From contig NZ_JAQFVG010000156.1 of assembly GCF_029439455.1 (NCBI RefSeq), positions 27,431 through 63,392 on the forward strand: a stretch of DNA of 35,962 nt, given 5' to 3'. Positions 1 to 7,900 of the stretch are shown here, in pieces; within the stretch, counting starts at the first letter, position 1; the number at the start of each line of letters is the position of its first letter. The stretch is from Caballeronia sp. BR00000012568055 (GTDB lineage: Bacteria > Pseudomonadota > Gammaproteobacteria > Burkholderiales > Burkholderiaceae). The notes beneath the pieces were generated by a model. The model was not told the origin of the DNA and searched no databases. It was given only the letters and a program-made list of their open reading frames with translations. The position numbers and the translations under genes are program-made.

Positions 1-2
1 CA

Positions 3-1244
3 GTGCGAAAGAATTTTTGGCGATTCGTTCCGTTGCTGACCTTGGCATTCGTGGTCAATTACCTCGACCGTATTTGTATCGGATTTGCGGCGCTGAGCAT
101 GAACCGGGATCTGAACATCACCCCGATTCAGTTCGGCCTGGCCTCAGGCATTCTTTTCCTTGGCTATTGCATGTTCGAAGTGCCGAGCAATCTGGCGCTT
201 TATAAGTTCGGCGCGCGCCGCTGGCTTGCCCGCATCATGATTACCTGGGGCATTGTCGCGGCAGCCAACGCGTTCGTGACCGGGCCCACCTCGCTCTATA
301 TTTCGCGGTTTGCGCTTGGCGCGGCGGAGGCCGGCTTCTTTCCAGGCGCGGCATTTCTGTTATCGGTATGGTTTCCTGCGCAATATCGGGCCCGCGCACT
401 CGCGTGGCTATCTGCGGCGGTGCCCATCTCGTCGGTGATCGGCGGACCGATCTCTGCGCTGCTGATGCAATCGACACATGGGGCGTTCGGCCTTGTCGGC
501 TGGCAATGGATGTTCATCATCGAAGGGCTGCCGGCATGTGTGTTGGGCATCGTGATTTTTTTCCTGATTACCGACGCGCCGCGTGACGCACGATGGCTGA
601 CTCAGGAAGAACATACCGCGTTGCTCACAGCGCTCGAGGGCGAAAAGAAGCGTGAAGTGCGCACAAGCTTCAAAGAGGCGGTGCTCGACCGCAGAGTGAT
701 CATTCTCACGGGCGTGCAGTTTGGCTTCGTACTGGGCGCGTATGGCGTAGGGCTATGGCTTCCGCAAATCCTGCGGCAATTCACGCTGTCGATCATGACG
801 ATCGGGTTGCTTTCTACCGTGCCATACGTGTTCGCGACGGTCGGCATGCTGCTGTGGGCTCGTCACGCGGATCAAAGCGGACGGTTGCTGGGAAATCTGA
901 CCGCTTCGTGTGTGGTTGCCGTGGCAGGGCTTCTGGTGTCCGTGATCGGTCAGTCGCTGTTGCCAGCGCTTATCGGCCTCACGATTGCAATGGTTGGCGT
1001 CACTTCGGCGCGCGGAATGTTCTGGGCGATTCCGGCAACGTTCCTGAGCGGCGCAGGGGCGGCCGGCGGGCTCGCGTTCATCAATTCCGTAGGCGCGTTA
1101 GGCGGATTTGTTGGTCCATCAATCATGGGCTGGCTGCGCGAAGAAACCGGCTCGTTCAAGACCGGCATTCTGGTGATGGGTGGGATCTTGCTCGTGTCAG
1201 GCTTGCTATCTCTGACGCTGTCGCGGCGAAGAAAAAGCAGCTGA
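3..1244 (+). CDS. MFS transporter, ACS (anion:cation symporter) family, 5' end cut by window
   Basis: Inner-membrane secondary transporter of the major facilitator superfamily, probably for an organic acid anion. The visible 413 residues begin RKNFWRF and carry the ACS-type first helix with NYLDR, the GYCMFEVPSN segment of helix 2, and about 12 hydrophobic segments ending in a basic tail (LSRRRKSS). The frame is open to the left edge and the first codon seen is GTG, while family members usually have some 10-20 residues before this point, so the true start probably lies outside the window. It is followed after 130 bp by a porin on the same strand, so outer and inner membrane uptake are paired. 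The substrate cannot be read from sequence. Confidence 0.85.
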   Translation: MRKNFWRFVPLLTLAFVVNYLDRICIGFAALSMNRDLNITPIQFGLASGILFLGYCMFEVPSNLALYKFGARRWLARIMITWGIVAAANAFVTGPTSLYISRFALGAAEAGFFPGAAFLLSVWFPAQYRARALAWLSAAVPISSVIGGPISALLMQSTHGAFGLVGWQWMFIIEGLPACVLGIVIFFLITDAPRDARWLTQEEHTALLTALEGEKKREVRTSFKEAVLDRRVIILTGVQFGFVLGAYGVGLWLPQILRQFTLSIMTIGLLSTVPYVFATVGMLLWARHADQSGRLLGNLTASCVVAVAGLLVSVIGQSLLPALIGLTIAMVGVTSARGMFWAIPATFLSGAGAAGGLAFINSVGALGGFVGPSIMGWLREETGSFKTGILVMGGILLVSGLLSLTLSRRRKSS

Positions 1245-1360
1245 ACTTCAGGCAATCCGATTTCAAGCCATTTCTGCTTTACTCCTGCAATCTCTCTCGC
1301 AATTGCTTCAGTTCAAATCTGTTGAATAACATTCCAAAAAATAAGTAATCCTACGAAACT

Positions 1361-1371
1361 GGTAAGGAGGA
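1361..1371 (+). promoter_or_regulatory. strong ribosome binding site of the first porin
   Basis: GGTAAGGAGGA lies 3 bp before the ATG at 1375. The AAGGAGG core is near-perfect and fixes the start. The 1245-1360 stretch before it is AT-richer than the genes and probably holds the porin promoter, but I see no convincing -35/-10 pair. Confidence 0.6.
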
Positions 1372-1374
1372 GAC

Positions 1375-2457
1375 ATGTTGCGTCATCGTTTCTGGCTATC
1401 TTGTGCAGCGCTCGGCGTGTGGGGTTGTGCGGGCAGCGCTAACGCGCAATCCTCGATTACGCTTTATGGCGTAGTGGATGTTGACGTTGATATTTCGAAC
1501 CAGGGACACGGCACACTCGTTGCGATGCAAGGCGGCGGCCTGAACAGTTCGGAGTTCGGTTTCAAAGGCGTCGAAGATTTGGGCGCCGGTATGAAGGCAG
1601 TATTCGACGTCGAAAACGGTTTCAGCGCGACAACGGGTGCAGCGCTTCAGAACGGGCTGCTGTTTGGGCGGCAGGCATGGGTTGGCTTGTCTACCGAATG
1701 GGGCACGCTGACATTCGGCAGACAGTACTCACCGGAATACCTGGCGAACACAGCCAACGATGCATTCGTTCATGGGCTCGCGGGCGGGCTCAGCAACATC
1801 GGCAACACGGTGAACGGCAAGACCGCCGGCTTGCTGACCGTCTATTCGGCAACCGGTCGGACCGACAACTCGATCAACTACGTGTCCCCGACGATACAGG
1901 GTGTAACGTTGCGCGCCATGTATGGCGTCGGCGGCGTAGCGGGTTCAATTTCGAGCGCCTCGACAGTGGGCATTGGCGGAAGCGCCAATTGGGGACCAGT
2001 AGGGCTAAGTGCCGGTTACACAAGGAATCGCCCGGTTGGAACCATGGGCGTGCTTCAGGCCTACTCAGCCGGCGGCAGCGTCAAGTTTGGACAGGCCCGA
2101 ATCATTGCTGCGATCACTAAAGATATCAATTCCGCAACGCCCGGCAAGACAACTCGTTTCGCTCTCGAAAATCTTGGCTTGCAGTATCAGTTCACCGTTA
2201 CTGACAGACTGCTGGCTCAGGGTATCCGGCTTGTTGATACGTCCGACGGACTACCGACGTCGCGCGTCGGCTATATCGCTGCGATCGGTCTGGTTCATTC
2301 GCTGTCGAAAACAACGTCCATCTATTGCGACTACGCGCAGGTCTGGAACAGAAAAGGGTCCGCATATTCGCTTGGCGGAGCGATCTATACGGGCGCCCCC
2401 GCGGTGCCCAACGCTACCGCTCGCAGCTTGCAGGTGGGCGTCCAGACGTTATTTTGA
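1375..2457 (+). CDS. Gram-negative trimeric porin (outer membrane)
   Basis: General diffusion porin of the burkholderial OmpC-like family, 360 aa. A signal peptide spans residues 1-24 with a likely cut after SANA; the mature protein opens QSSITLYGVVDVDVD, the usual first strand of this family. GFKGVEDLGAGMKAVF and LFGRQAWVGLS are further family landmarks, and the chain ends in the terminal Phe needed for outer-membrane assembly. It follows an ACS-family MFS carrier on the same strand, suggesting joint uptake of one substrate, but the 130 bp gap with its own strong ribosome binding site allows separate expression. Confidence 0.92.
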   Translation: MLRHRFWLSCAALGVWGCAGSANAQSSITLYGVVDVDVDISNQGHGTLVAMQGGGLNSSEFGFKGVEDLGAGMKAVFDVENGFSATTGAALQNGLLFGRQAWVGLSTEWGTLTFGRQYSPEYLANTANDAFVHGLAGGLSNIGNTVNGKTAGLLTVYSATGRTDNSINYVSPTIQGVTLRAMYGVGGVAGSISSASTVGIGGSANWGPVGLSAGYTRNRPVGTMGVLQAYSAGGSVKFGQARIIAAITKDINSATPGKTTRFALENLGLQYQFTVTDRLLAQGIRLVDTSDGLPTSRVGYIAAIGLVHSLSKTTSIYCDYAQVWNRKGSAYSLGGAIYTGAPAVPNATARSLQVGVQTLF

Positions 2458-2521
2458 ACAAAGCCTGCGATCTCAGGCAGCGAGAATGGAAGCTCGCGGC
2501 GGAAAGGGACATTCGGACTGA

Positions 2522-3400
2522 TCAATCTTGATGTGTTTTTGCGCGCGAACCTTCGGTCAGATGCCGTTTGAGGAGTTCGGAAGCGCCTTTTTGATCACCG
2601 TCGAGCAACATATCGGCGATGCGCACGTGCTCCATGCAGCGTTCGCGCCAGTTCGCGCTGGCGAGCGTGCGCCCGTATTCCGCAAGACGGCGCAGGCGGT
2701 TCACGTGGGCGAGGCCGTTAATCAGAAACTGGTTGCGCGAGCAACGTAGTACGGCCTCGTGAAAACGGCTGCCAATCTCAAATACTTCGACCGGCGAAAG
2801 CGACGACGCGCCTTTGTCGAACATGGCAATTTGCTGCGCGCGGCATGCTTCAATACCCGGTCTATCGAGTTTGAACGTCGGCTCCAAAATCGCAGCAGGC
2901 TCGATGATGATGCGATAGCGCGCGCTTTGCTCGTAGGTGAGGTCAGTGGTGAGCAATGGAATGAAACTCCAGCCATGCCCTGGAAGCCGCTGCGCCCACC
3001 CTTCATCGGCCGCGCGGCGTAGCACGCGAGTCAGGATGCCGCGGCCAACGTCGAACCGGCGCATCAACTCGTTCTCGCTTTGTTTGCCGCTCAGGGCGTT
3101 CGATGAATGCTCTTGCGCCAGTTTCAAGTACAGGCTTTCTTCATCGCTCACCTCCAGTTTTTCGGTTGTCTGGATGGGAACGGTTGCCGCCTCGTCCCCG
3201 ACCACATAGCCTCCGGTCGCCGATGGGACGACGATATTCCAGTCTGCCAGGAGCTTCAACGCACGCGAAACAGGTGTGCGGCTCACGCGGAACTGTTCGG
3301 CGAGTTTGCGCTCTGGCAAACGCGTGCCGGGCGCCAGCGCCGCTGCGCGGATATGAAGCGAGATCTCGCGTGCCAGTTGAGGAATGTGTAGCTGTTCCAT
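2522..3400 (-). CDS. GntR/FCD-family transcriptional regulator with two winged-helix domains
   Basis: DNA-binding regulator of the FadR/FCD branch of GntR, 292 aa from the chosen start. A first winged helix covers about residues 8-67 (GTRLPERKLAEQFRVSRTPV is the GntR recognition region). A second winged-helix-like unit covers about 88-147 (ENELMRRFDVGRGILTRVLR). The FCD ligand domain covers about 155-285, with FHEAVL, EHVRIAD and KRHL supplying the usual metal-binding histidines. The frame stays open to an upstream start at 3598, but that version would overlap the LysR gene and adds an unrelated basic stretch, so MEQLHIPQ at 3400 is preferred; no clear ribosome binding site decides it. It converges with the porin and could control the porin/MFS pair or the leuCD cluster. 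Confidence 0.85.
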   Translation of the reverse strand: MEQLHIPQLAREISLHIRAAALAPGTRLPERKLAEQFRVSRTPVSRALKLLADWNIVVPSATGGYVVGDEAATVPIQTTEKLEVSDEESLYLKLAQEHSSNALSGKQSENELMRRFDVGRGILTRVLRRAADEGWAQRLPGHGWSFIPLLTTDLTYEQSARYRIIIEPAAILEPTFKLDRPGIEACRAQQIAMFDKGASSLSPVEVFEIGSRFHEAVLRCSRNQFLINGLAHVNRLRRLAEYGRTLASANWRERCMEHVRIADMLLDGDQKGASELLKRHLTEGSRAKTHQD

Positions 3401-3578
3401 ATCGGGAGGACGCAGATTGCAATTCAAATATTGTAGTGTGAGCCGAACGCGCTTGTGCGATGTCCGGAGGGTTGCAGCGAATCGCCAGTGTTGCCAACCA
3501 CAGATTGGGTCAAAAAGCAGGCCGACTCTATGGATGAGCATGACAGACGCTAATCGGCGACGCTGCAATCTTCGCGGC

Positions 3579-4532
3579 TCAATCCCAAATATTTTCATGT
3601 ATTAACGCGTTGCCGGGTGCGGCATTACCCGGATGCTTCGGCCGATGCGTGAACCATTCGACGAGAAAGTCTACGAATGCACCGACCTTGGCCGATGAGT
3701 GGTGCCGGTCGCCGCCGACGACCGCATAGATATCTGCGCTTGGCAGCGACCATTCCGGCAGCACCACGCGCAGCGCGCCGGATCGCAGATGCGGCTGCAC
3801 GTCCCATTCCGAGCGCATCAGCACGCCGTGGCCATCAAGCGCCCAGCCGAGCGCGGTTTCGCCATCGTTGCTGCTCAGTGCGCCACGCACCTTGACCGTC
3901 TCCTGCTTGCGGCCGCGAATGAGATGCCATGTGCCGTAGGCTGAATCGCTTTCGCGCAGCACGATGCACTTGTGGTTCTGCAAGTCGTGCGGCGTGGTGG
4001 GTGCGCCCGCTTCGTCGAGATAAGCCGGCGAAGCGCACAGATAGCGCCGGTTCGAAGCAATCTTGCGCGCCACAAGCCGCGAATCCGGCACTTGCCCGAA
4101 CCAGATGCCGACGTCGTAGGCTTCGTCCGCGAGATTCACGGTACGGTCGGTGAGCGTGAGTTGCACATCGACTTCCGGAAAACGCCGGGCGAATACCGAT
4201 ACCGCCGGCGCGATGTGCCGCCGCCCGAAGCCGAACGTCGCATTGGCGCGCAGCAGGCCTTTCGGCACCGCGCGGCTGCTCGACACCATGCGCTCCAGTT
4301 CGTCCAGTTCGACCAAAAGGCGTTCGCCCTTCGCCAGATACAGGTCGCCTTCCTGCGTGACGCTCAGACGCCGCGTCGTGCGGTTCAGCAGGCGCACCCC
4401 GAGGCGCTCCTCGATTCGAGCAAGCCGTGTGGTGATGGCGGGCGGCGTGACGCCCAGTTCCCGCGCCAGCGCCGTCAGGCTTCCCTGACGCACCAGACGG
4501 ACGAAAAAATCAAGATCGGAGACCGGATCCAT
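3579..4532 (-). CDS. LysR-family transcriptional regulator
   Basis: 317 aa LTTR. The N-terminal helix-turn-helix covers residues 5-62 (SLTALARELGVTPPAITTRLARIEERLGVRLLNRTTRR in parts), followed by a substrate-binding domain with the DLADEAYDVGIWFG-like stretch and the LCASPAYLDEAG segment typical of the DmlR-like branch. It is divergent from leuC with 135 bp between start codons, the classical arrangement in which a LysR protein controls its neighbouring catabolic operon and itself. The co-inducer is probably an acid handled by the LeuCD/PdxA enzymes (inference). Confidence 0.92.
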   Translation of the reverse strand: MDPVSDLDFFVRLVRQGSLTALARELGVTPPAITTRLARIEERLGVRLLNRTTRRLSVTQEGDLYLAKGERLLVELDELERMVSSSRAVPKGLLRANATFGFGRRHIAPAVSVFARRFPEVDVQLTLTDRTVNLADEAYDVGIWFGQVPDSRLVARKIASNRRYLCASPAYLDEAGAPTTPHDLQNHKCIVLRESDSAYGTWHLIRGRKQETVKVRGALSSNDGETALGWALDGHGVLMRSEWDVQPHLRSGALRVVLPEWSLPSADIYAVVGGDRHHSSAKVGAFVDFLVEWFTHRPKHPGNAAPGNALIHENIWD

Positions 4533-4595
4533 TCTTAATTTAAATCTAATAATAGAATAAACCAGATTGTATTATGCGGTTCCGTCGAATGGATA

Positions 4596-4609
4596 CACTG
4601 TTTTCAGTG
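4596..4609. promoter_or_regulatory. inverted repeat in the LysR-leuC divergent promoter region
   Basis: CACTG-TTTT-CAGTG is a perfect 5 bp inverted repeat in the AT-rich 4533-4667 gap between the divergent LysR and leuC starts. A TTATGC / TACACT pair (4572-4577, 4594-4599, 16 bp apart) could be a weak leuC promoter overlapping it. A LysR or other operator is possible; the assignment is a guess from position and symmetry. Confidence 0.3.
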
Positions 4610-4667
4610 GACGCTGCGCCTGACTGCATGAGGCGAGCGCGACAAAAACAGTCGATCCGGAGGAGAC

Positions 4668-6131
4668 GTGGGACACACGCTGTACCAGAAGCTTGTTGAT
4701 GCGCACACAGTGGCGCGGCTCGACGCCCAGCATGTCCTGCTGTACGTGGACCTGCACATCATGAACGAGTACACCAGTCCGCAGGCGTTCAATGGACTAG
4801 TCGAACGCGGCGTGCCCGTGTTGCGGCCCGCGCAGCAAATGAGCGTCGTCGATCACGTGATCCCGACGCATCCCGATCCCGTCGGCAAGCGCGCGATCCT
4901 CGTCGATGCCGCCGCCGCACAGGCCGCCAATTTCACGCGCAACTGCGTGCGCTACGGCATTCAGCTTTTCGATGTCAACGATCCGATGCAGGGCATCGAG
5001 CATGTGGTCGCGCCCGAGACGGGCCTGATCCGCCCCGGCATGTCCGTGCTATGCGGCGATAGCCATACGACGACCTACGGCGCGTTCGGCGCGCTGGGCT
5101 TCGGCATCGGGACGTCGGAGATCGAGCATGTGCTGGCCACGCAGACGCTCTGCTATCGCGTCGCGAAGACGATGCGAATCCGCATCGACGGAACACTGCA
5201 GCCTGGCGCGACCGCGAAGGATCTCGTGCTTCAGTTGATCGCGCAAATCAGCGCGCAGGGCGCACGCGGTTATGCCGTCGAATACACGGGCGATGCGCTG
5301 CGCGAACTCAGCATGGAAGCGCGCATGACCGTCTGCAACATGACAGTGGAAGCGGGTGCGCGGGCGGCGATCATCGCACCGGACGAGACGACTTACGCCT
5401 ATTTGCGCGCGCATCCGGGCAATCTCGACGCCTACGGCATGGAATTGGCGATCGTCGCGTGGCGCGACACACTGTACGCCGACGCCGATGCGGTCTACGA
5501 CGCCGACTTGCGCATCGATGCCTCGACCGTCGCGCCTTTCGTCACCTGGGGCACAAGTCCCGATCAGGCGATTCCCGTCGATGCCCGCATTCCCGCGCCC
5601 GCCGACAGCGCCGACGCCGTCACTCAGGCCGCCGCCGCACGCGCGCTGGACTACATCGGTCTGGCGGCCGGCGCGCGCATCGAGGACACGCCGATCGATC
5701 GCGTGTTCATCGGCTCGTGCACGAACGGGCGCATCGAGGATCTGCGTGCGGCGGCTGCTGTCGTGCGCAACGGCATGAAGGTGTCGCCGGGCGTGCGCGC
5801 GATGATCGTGCCCGGCTCGGGCGCGGTGCGTCAGCAGGCGGAGCGCGAAGGCCTTGCGGAGATTTTCGTGAAGGCGGGCTTCGAATGGCGCCAGCCCGGC
5901 TGCTCGATGTGCCTCGCCATGAACGATGATGTATTGCGTCCCGGGGAGCGCTGCGCCTCCACGACCAATCGAAATTTCGAAGGCCGTCAGGGTCGCGACA
6001 GCCGCACGCATCTGATGAGTCCGGCGATGGCCGCAGCGGCGGCGATCGCAGGCCGCATTGTCGATATCCGTACCTGGAACCACGCTGGCACGGAGTCTGG
6101 CCAGCACGACGGAGCATCCGCCCATGTCTGA
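4668..6131 (+). CDS. leuC: 3-isopropylmalate dehydratase-type large subunit (aconitase family)
   Basis: Large, iron-sulfur-carrying subunit of a LeuCD-type hydro-lyase that moves a hydroxyl between neighbouring carbons of a hydroxy-di/tricarboxylate; 487 aa (E. coli LeuC is 466). The three 4Fe-4S ligands are visible: Cys351 in GSCTNGR and Cys412/Cys415 in GCSMC. CGDSHTTTYGAFGALGFGIGTSE-type substrate and cluster motifs are present near residue 125. The GTG start at 4668 is supported by GGAGGAG at 4659-4665 and by the N-terminus MGHTLYQKLVDAHTV aligning with the usual LeuC start. It overlaps leuD by 8 bp, and the next gene is a PdxA-like dehydrogenase rather than leuB, so this is probably a catabolic paralogue acting on another substrate. 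Confidence 0.9.
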   Translation: MGHTLYQKLVDAHTVARLDAQHVLLYVDLHIMNEYTSPQAFNGLVERGVPVLRPAQQMSVVDHVIPTHPDPVGKRAILVDAAAAQAANFTRNCVRYGIQLFDVNDPMQGIEHVVAPETGLIRPGMSVLCGDSHTTTYGAFGALGFGIGTSEIEHVLATQTLCYRVAKTMRIRIDGTLQPGATAKDLVLQLIAQISAQGARGYAVEYTGDALRELSMEARMTVCNMTVEAGARAAIIAPDETTYAYLRAHPGNLDAYGMELAIVAWRDTLYADADAVYDADLRIDASTVAPFVTWGTSPDQAIPVDARIPAPADSADAVTQAAAARALDYIGLAAGARIEDTPIDRVFIGSCTNGRIEDLRAAAAVVRNGMKVSPGVRAMIVPGSGAVRQQAEREGLAEIFVKAGFEWRQPGCSMCLAMNDDVLRPGERCASTTNRNFEGRQGRDSRTHLMSPAMAAAAAIAGRIVDIRTWNHAGTESGQHDGASAHV

Positions 6132-6756
6132 TTTTTCCCGCGTCGAAGGCGTGGCCGCCACGCTGCCCATCGCCAATCTCGACACCGACCAGATCATGCC
6201 GAAGCAATTCCTGCTCGGCACGGACAAGTCGGGGCTCGCTCGCGGCGTGCTGTTCGACCTGCGCGTCGCGCCGGACGGCCACGTCCGCGAGACGTTCGTG
6301 CTCAACCGACCGGAGTGGCGTAACACGAAAGTGATCGTCGGCGGCGCGAACTTTGGCTGCGGATCGAGCCGCGAGCATGCCGTCTGGGGCTTGCAGCAGT
6401 TCGGCATCGAAGCCGTGATTGCGCCCAGTTACGGCGAAATCTTCTACTACAACGCCGCGAACAATCGCCTGCTTACGGTGATGCTGACCGCCGACGAAGT
6501 CGCTGCGATTTCGGCGGAAGTGGAGCACGCGGCGACGAGCCGCATTTGTATCGATGTCGCCGCGCAGGTCGTGCGCACCGCATCGGGACAAAGCTACGCA
6601 TTCCAGATGGACGAGCGTCAACGCAACATGTATCTCGACGGCCTGGACGTGCTCGGCGCGTCGCTCAAGCGGCTGCCCGAGATCGAAGCATTCGAGCGCC
6701 AGCACTGGCGCGCTCACCCATGGACCCGCGTGCTGCCGCTGGCTCGTGTCGCGTGA
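6124..6756 (+). CDS. leuD: 3-isopropylmalate dehydratase-type small subunit (aconitase swivel domain)
   Basis: Small subunit partner of LeuC, 210 aa. ANLDTDQIMPKQFL near residue 17 and GGANFGCGSSREHAVWGL near residue 77 are the hallmark swivel-domain motifs that bind substrate and complete the active site. The ATG at 6124 overlaps the leuC stop by 8 bp, implying translational coupling and a fixed 1:1 complex; the longer frame upstream of 6124 lies inside leuC and was rejected. It is followed 58 bp later by the pdxA-like gene. Confidence 0.9.
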   Translation: MSDFSRVEGVAATLPIANLDTDQIMPKQFLLGTDKSGLARGVLFDLRVAPDGHVRETFVLNRPEWRNTKVIVGGANFGCGSSREHAVWGLQQFGIEAVIAPSYGEIFYYNAANNRLLTVMLTADEVAAISAEVEHAATSRICIDVAAQVVRTASGQSYAFQMDERQRNMYLDGLDVLGASLKRLPEIEAFERQHWRAHPWTRVLPLARVA

Positions 6757-6814
6757 GGCGATCACGCGAACCCGGCAGCCCGCACCCCGCAATGACAAAG
6801 ATGGAGATAACGCA

Positions 6815-7834
6815 ATGAAACCCCTGATCGGACTCATGCTTGGCGATGTCACCGGTATCGGTCCCGAACTCGTCGTCAAGCTGCTCGCGATGAAAGAGAC
6901 ACGCGAGCGCGCGGATGTCGTCGTTATCGGCGACGCCCGTGTTTTTGAACTCGGCATGAAAGACGCCGGCACGACGATCCCGTACATGAAGATCGCGCGC
7001 ATCGCGGACGCGGACCACTCGGCCGCTGCCGTGCCGCTCATCGATCTTGGCAATATCGATCCGGCGCTTTTCACGCGCGGCGAACTGAACGCTGAATCGG
7101 GTCGCCTGACCGGCGAGACGCTCAAGACCATGACGGACCTCGCGCTGGCGGACGAACTCGATGGCATCTGTTTCGCACCGCTCAACAAAGCTGCGCTGCA
7201 TCGCGGTGGCTGGAACTACCACGACGAGCATCAGATGTTCGCGGCCTGGACCGGACACAGCGGCTACTTCGGCGAGGTCAACATCATTCCGCAATTCTCG
7301 ACGTTTCGCGTGACTTCGCACGTGGCGTTGCGCAAGGCGGTCGACATGGTGAAGCCCGATCGCATCGAAGGCGCGCTCACGCTCGCGCATAACACCATGC
7401 GCGCATTCGGCAAGCAGAATCCGCGCATCGGCGTGGCGGCGCTCAATCCGCACGGCGGCGAGAACGGGCTGTTCGGCGACGAGGAAATCACCATCATCAA
7501 GCCGACGCTCGACGCTTTGCGCGCGAAGGGGCTGGACAGCATGGGGCCGTTTCCGTCGGACACGGTGTTCATCAAGGCGCGACGCGGTGACTTCGATGCC
7601 GTGGTCATCATGTATCACGACCAGGGGCAGATCGCGACCAAGCTGCTCGGCTTCTCGCAGGGCGTGACGCTGACGGGCGGCCTCAAGACGGTCTATGCGA
7701 CGCCGGCGCACGGCGTGGCCTACGACATCGTCGGTCAGGGCACGGCCGATGTCGGCGCGATGCATGCGGCGTTCGGCGTGGCCGTGGACAACGCTGTGGC
7801 GCGCAAGCAGGCGGCGGCCGCTGTCGCTCACTGA
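6815..7834 (+). CDS. pdxA: PdxA-family NAD-dependent dehydrogenase (PdxA2-like, probably not for vitamin B6)
   Basis: Metal-dependent, NAD-linked dehydrogenase that oxidises a secondary alcohol and often decarboxylates the product, 339 aa. Visible signatures are LGDVTGIGPE at the N-terminus, a metal-ligand region DEHQMFAAW, TSHVALR, NPHGGENG, GPFPSDTVF and MYHDQGQ. PdxA proteins share their fold with isocitrate and isopropylmalate dehydrogenases, so a place after LeuCD mirrors leucine or citrate metabolism. No pyridoxine genes or DUF1537 kinase are nearby, which argues against pyridoxal synthesis and against the tetronate kinase pathways. The ATG at 6815 follows GGAGATA at 6803-6809; longer frames upstream lie in leuD. 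Confidence 0.85.
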   Translation: MKPLIGLMLGDVTGIGPELVVKLLAMKETRERADVVVIGDARVFELGMKDAGTTIPYMKIARIADADHSAAAVPLIDLGNIDPALFTRGELNAESGRLTGETLKTMTDLALADELDGICFAPLNKAALHRGGWNYHDEHQMFAAWTGHSGYFGEVNIIPQFSTFRVTSHVALRKAVDMVKPDRIEGALTLAHNTMRAFGKQNPRIGVAALNPHGGENGLFGDEEITIIKPTLDALRAKGLDSMGPFPSDTVFIKARRGDFDAVVIMYHDQGQIATKLLGFSQGVTLTGGLKTVYATPAHGVAYDIVGQGTADVGAMHAAFGVAVDNAVARKQAAAAVAH

Positions 7835-7859
7835 AGTCGGTTTGCGGCACAGCACATCC

Positions 7860-7895
7860 ACAGAGACATAGACAGGCACAGACAGAGACAGAGGC
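7860..7895. repeat. degenerate hexamer tract before the hydrolase gene
   Basis: Six imperfect 6-bp units run without a break: ACAGAG, ACATAG, ACAGGC, ACAGAC, AGAGAC, AGAGGC. The tract ends 5 bp before the ATG at 7901 and supplies the only purine-rich sequence that could serve as ribosome binding site. It may be chance low complexity. Confidence 0.4.
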
Positions 7896-7900
7896 GACAC

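Noticed and set aside
2464..2479. GCCTG/CAGGC hairpin between the first porin and the GntR gene as a bidirectional terminator
   Set aside because: Only a 5 bp stem without a T-run on either strand.
5049..7188. Long minus-strand frames across leuC, leuD and pdxA (5049-6407 and 5707-7188)
   Set aside because: Antisense to genes with intact iron-sulfur and swivel-domain motifs; no domain recognised.
6815..7834. Calling the PdxA-like gene a pyridoxal phosphate synthesis gene
   Set aside because: There is no pyridoxine or ksgA/surA context; it lies in a catabolic operon after leuCD.
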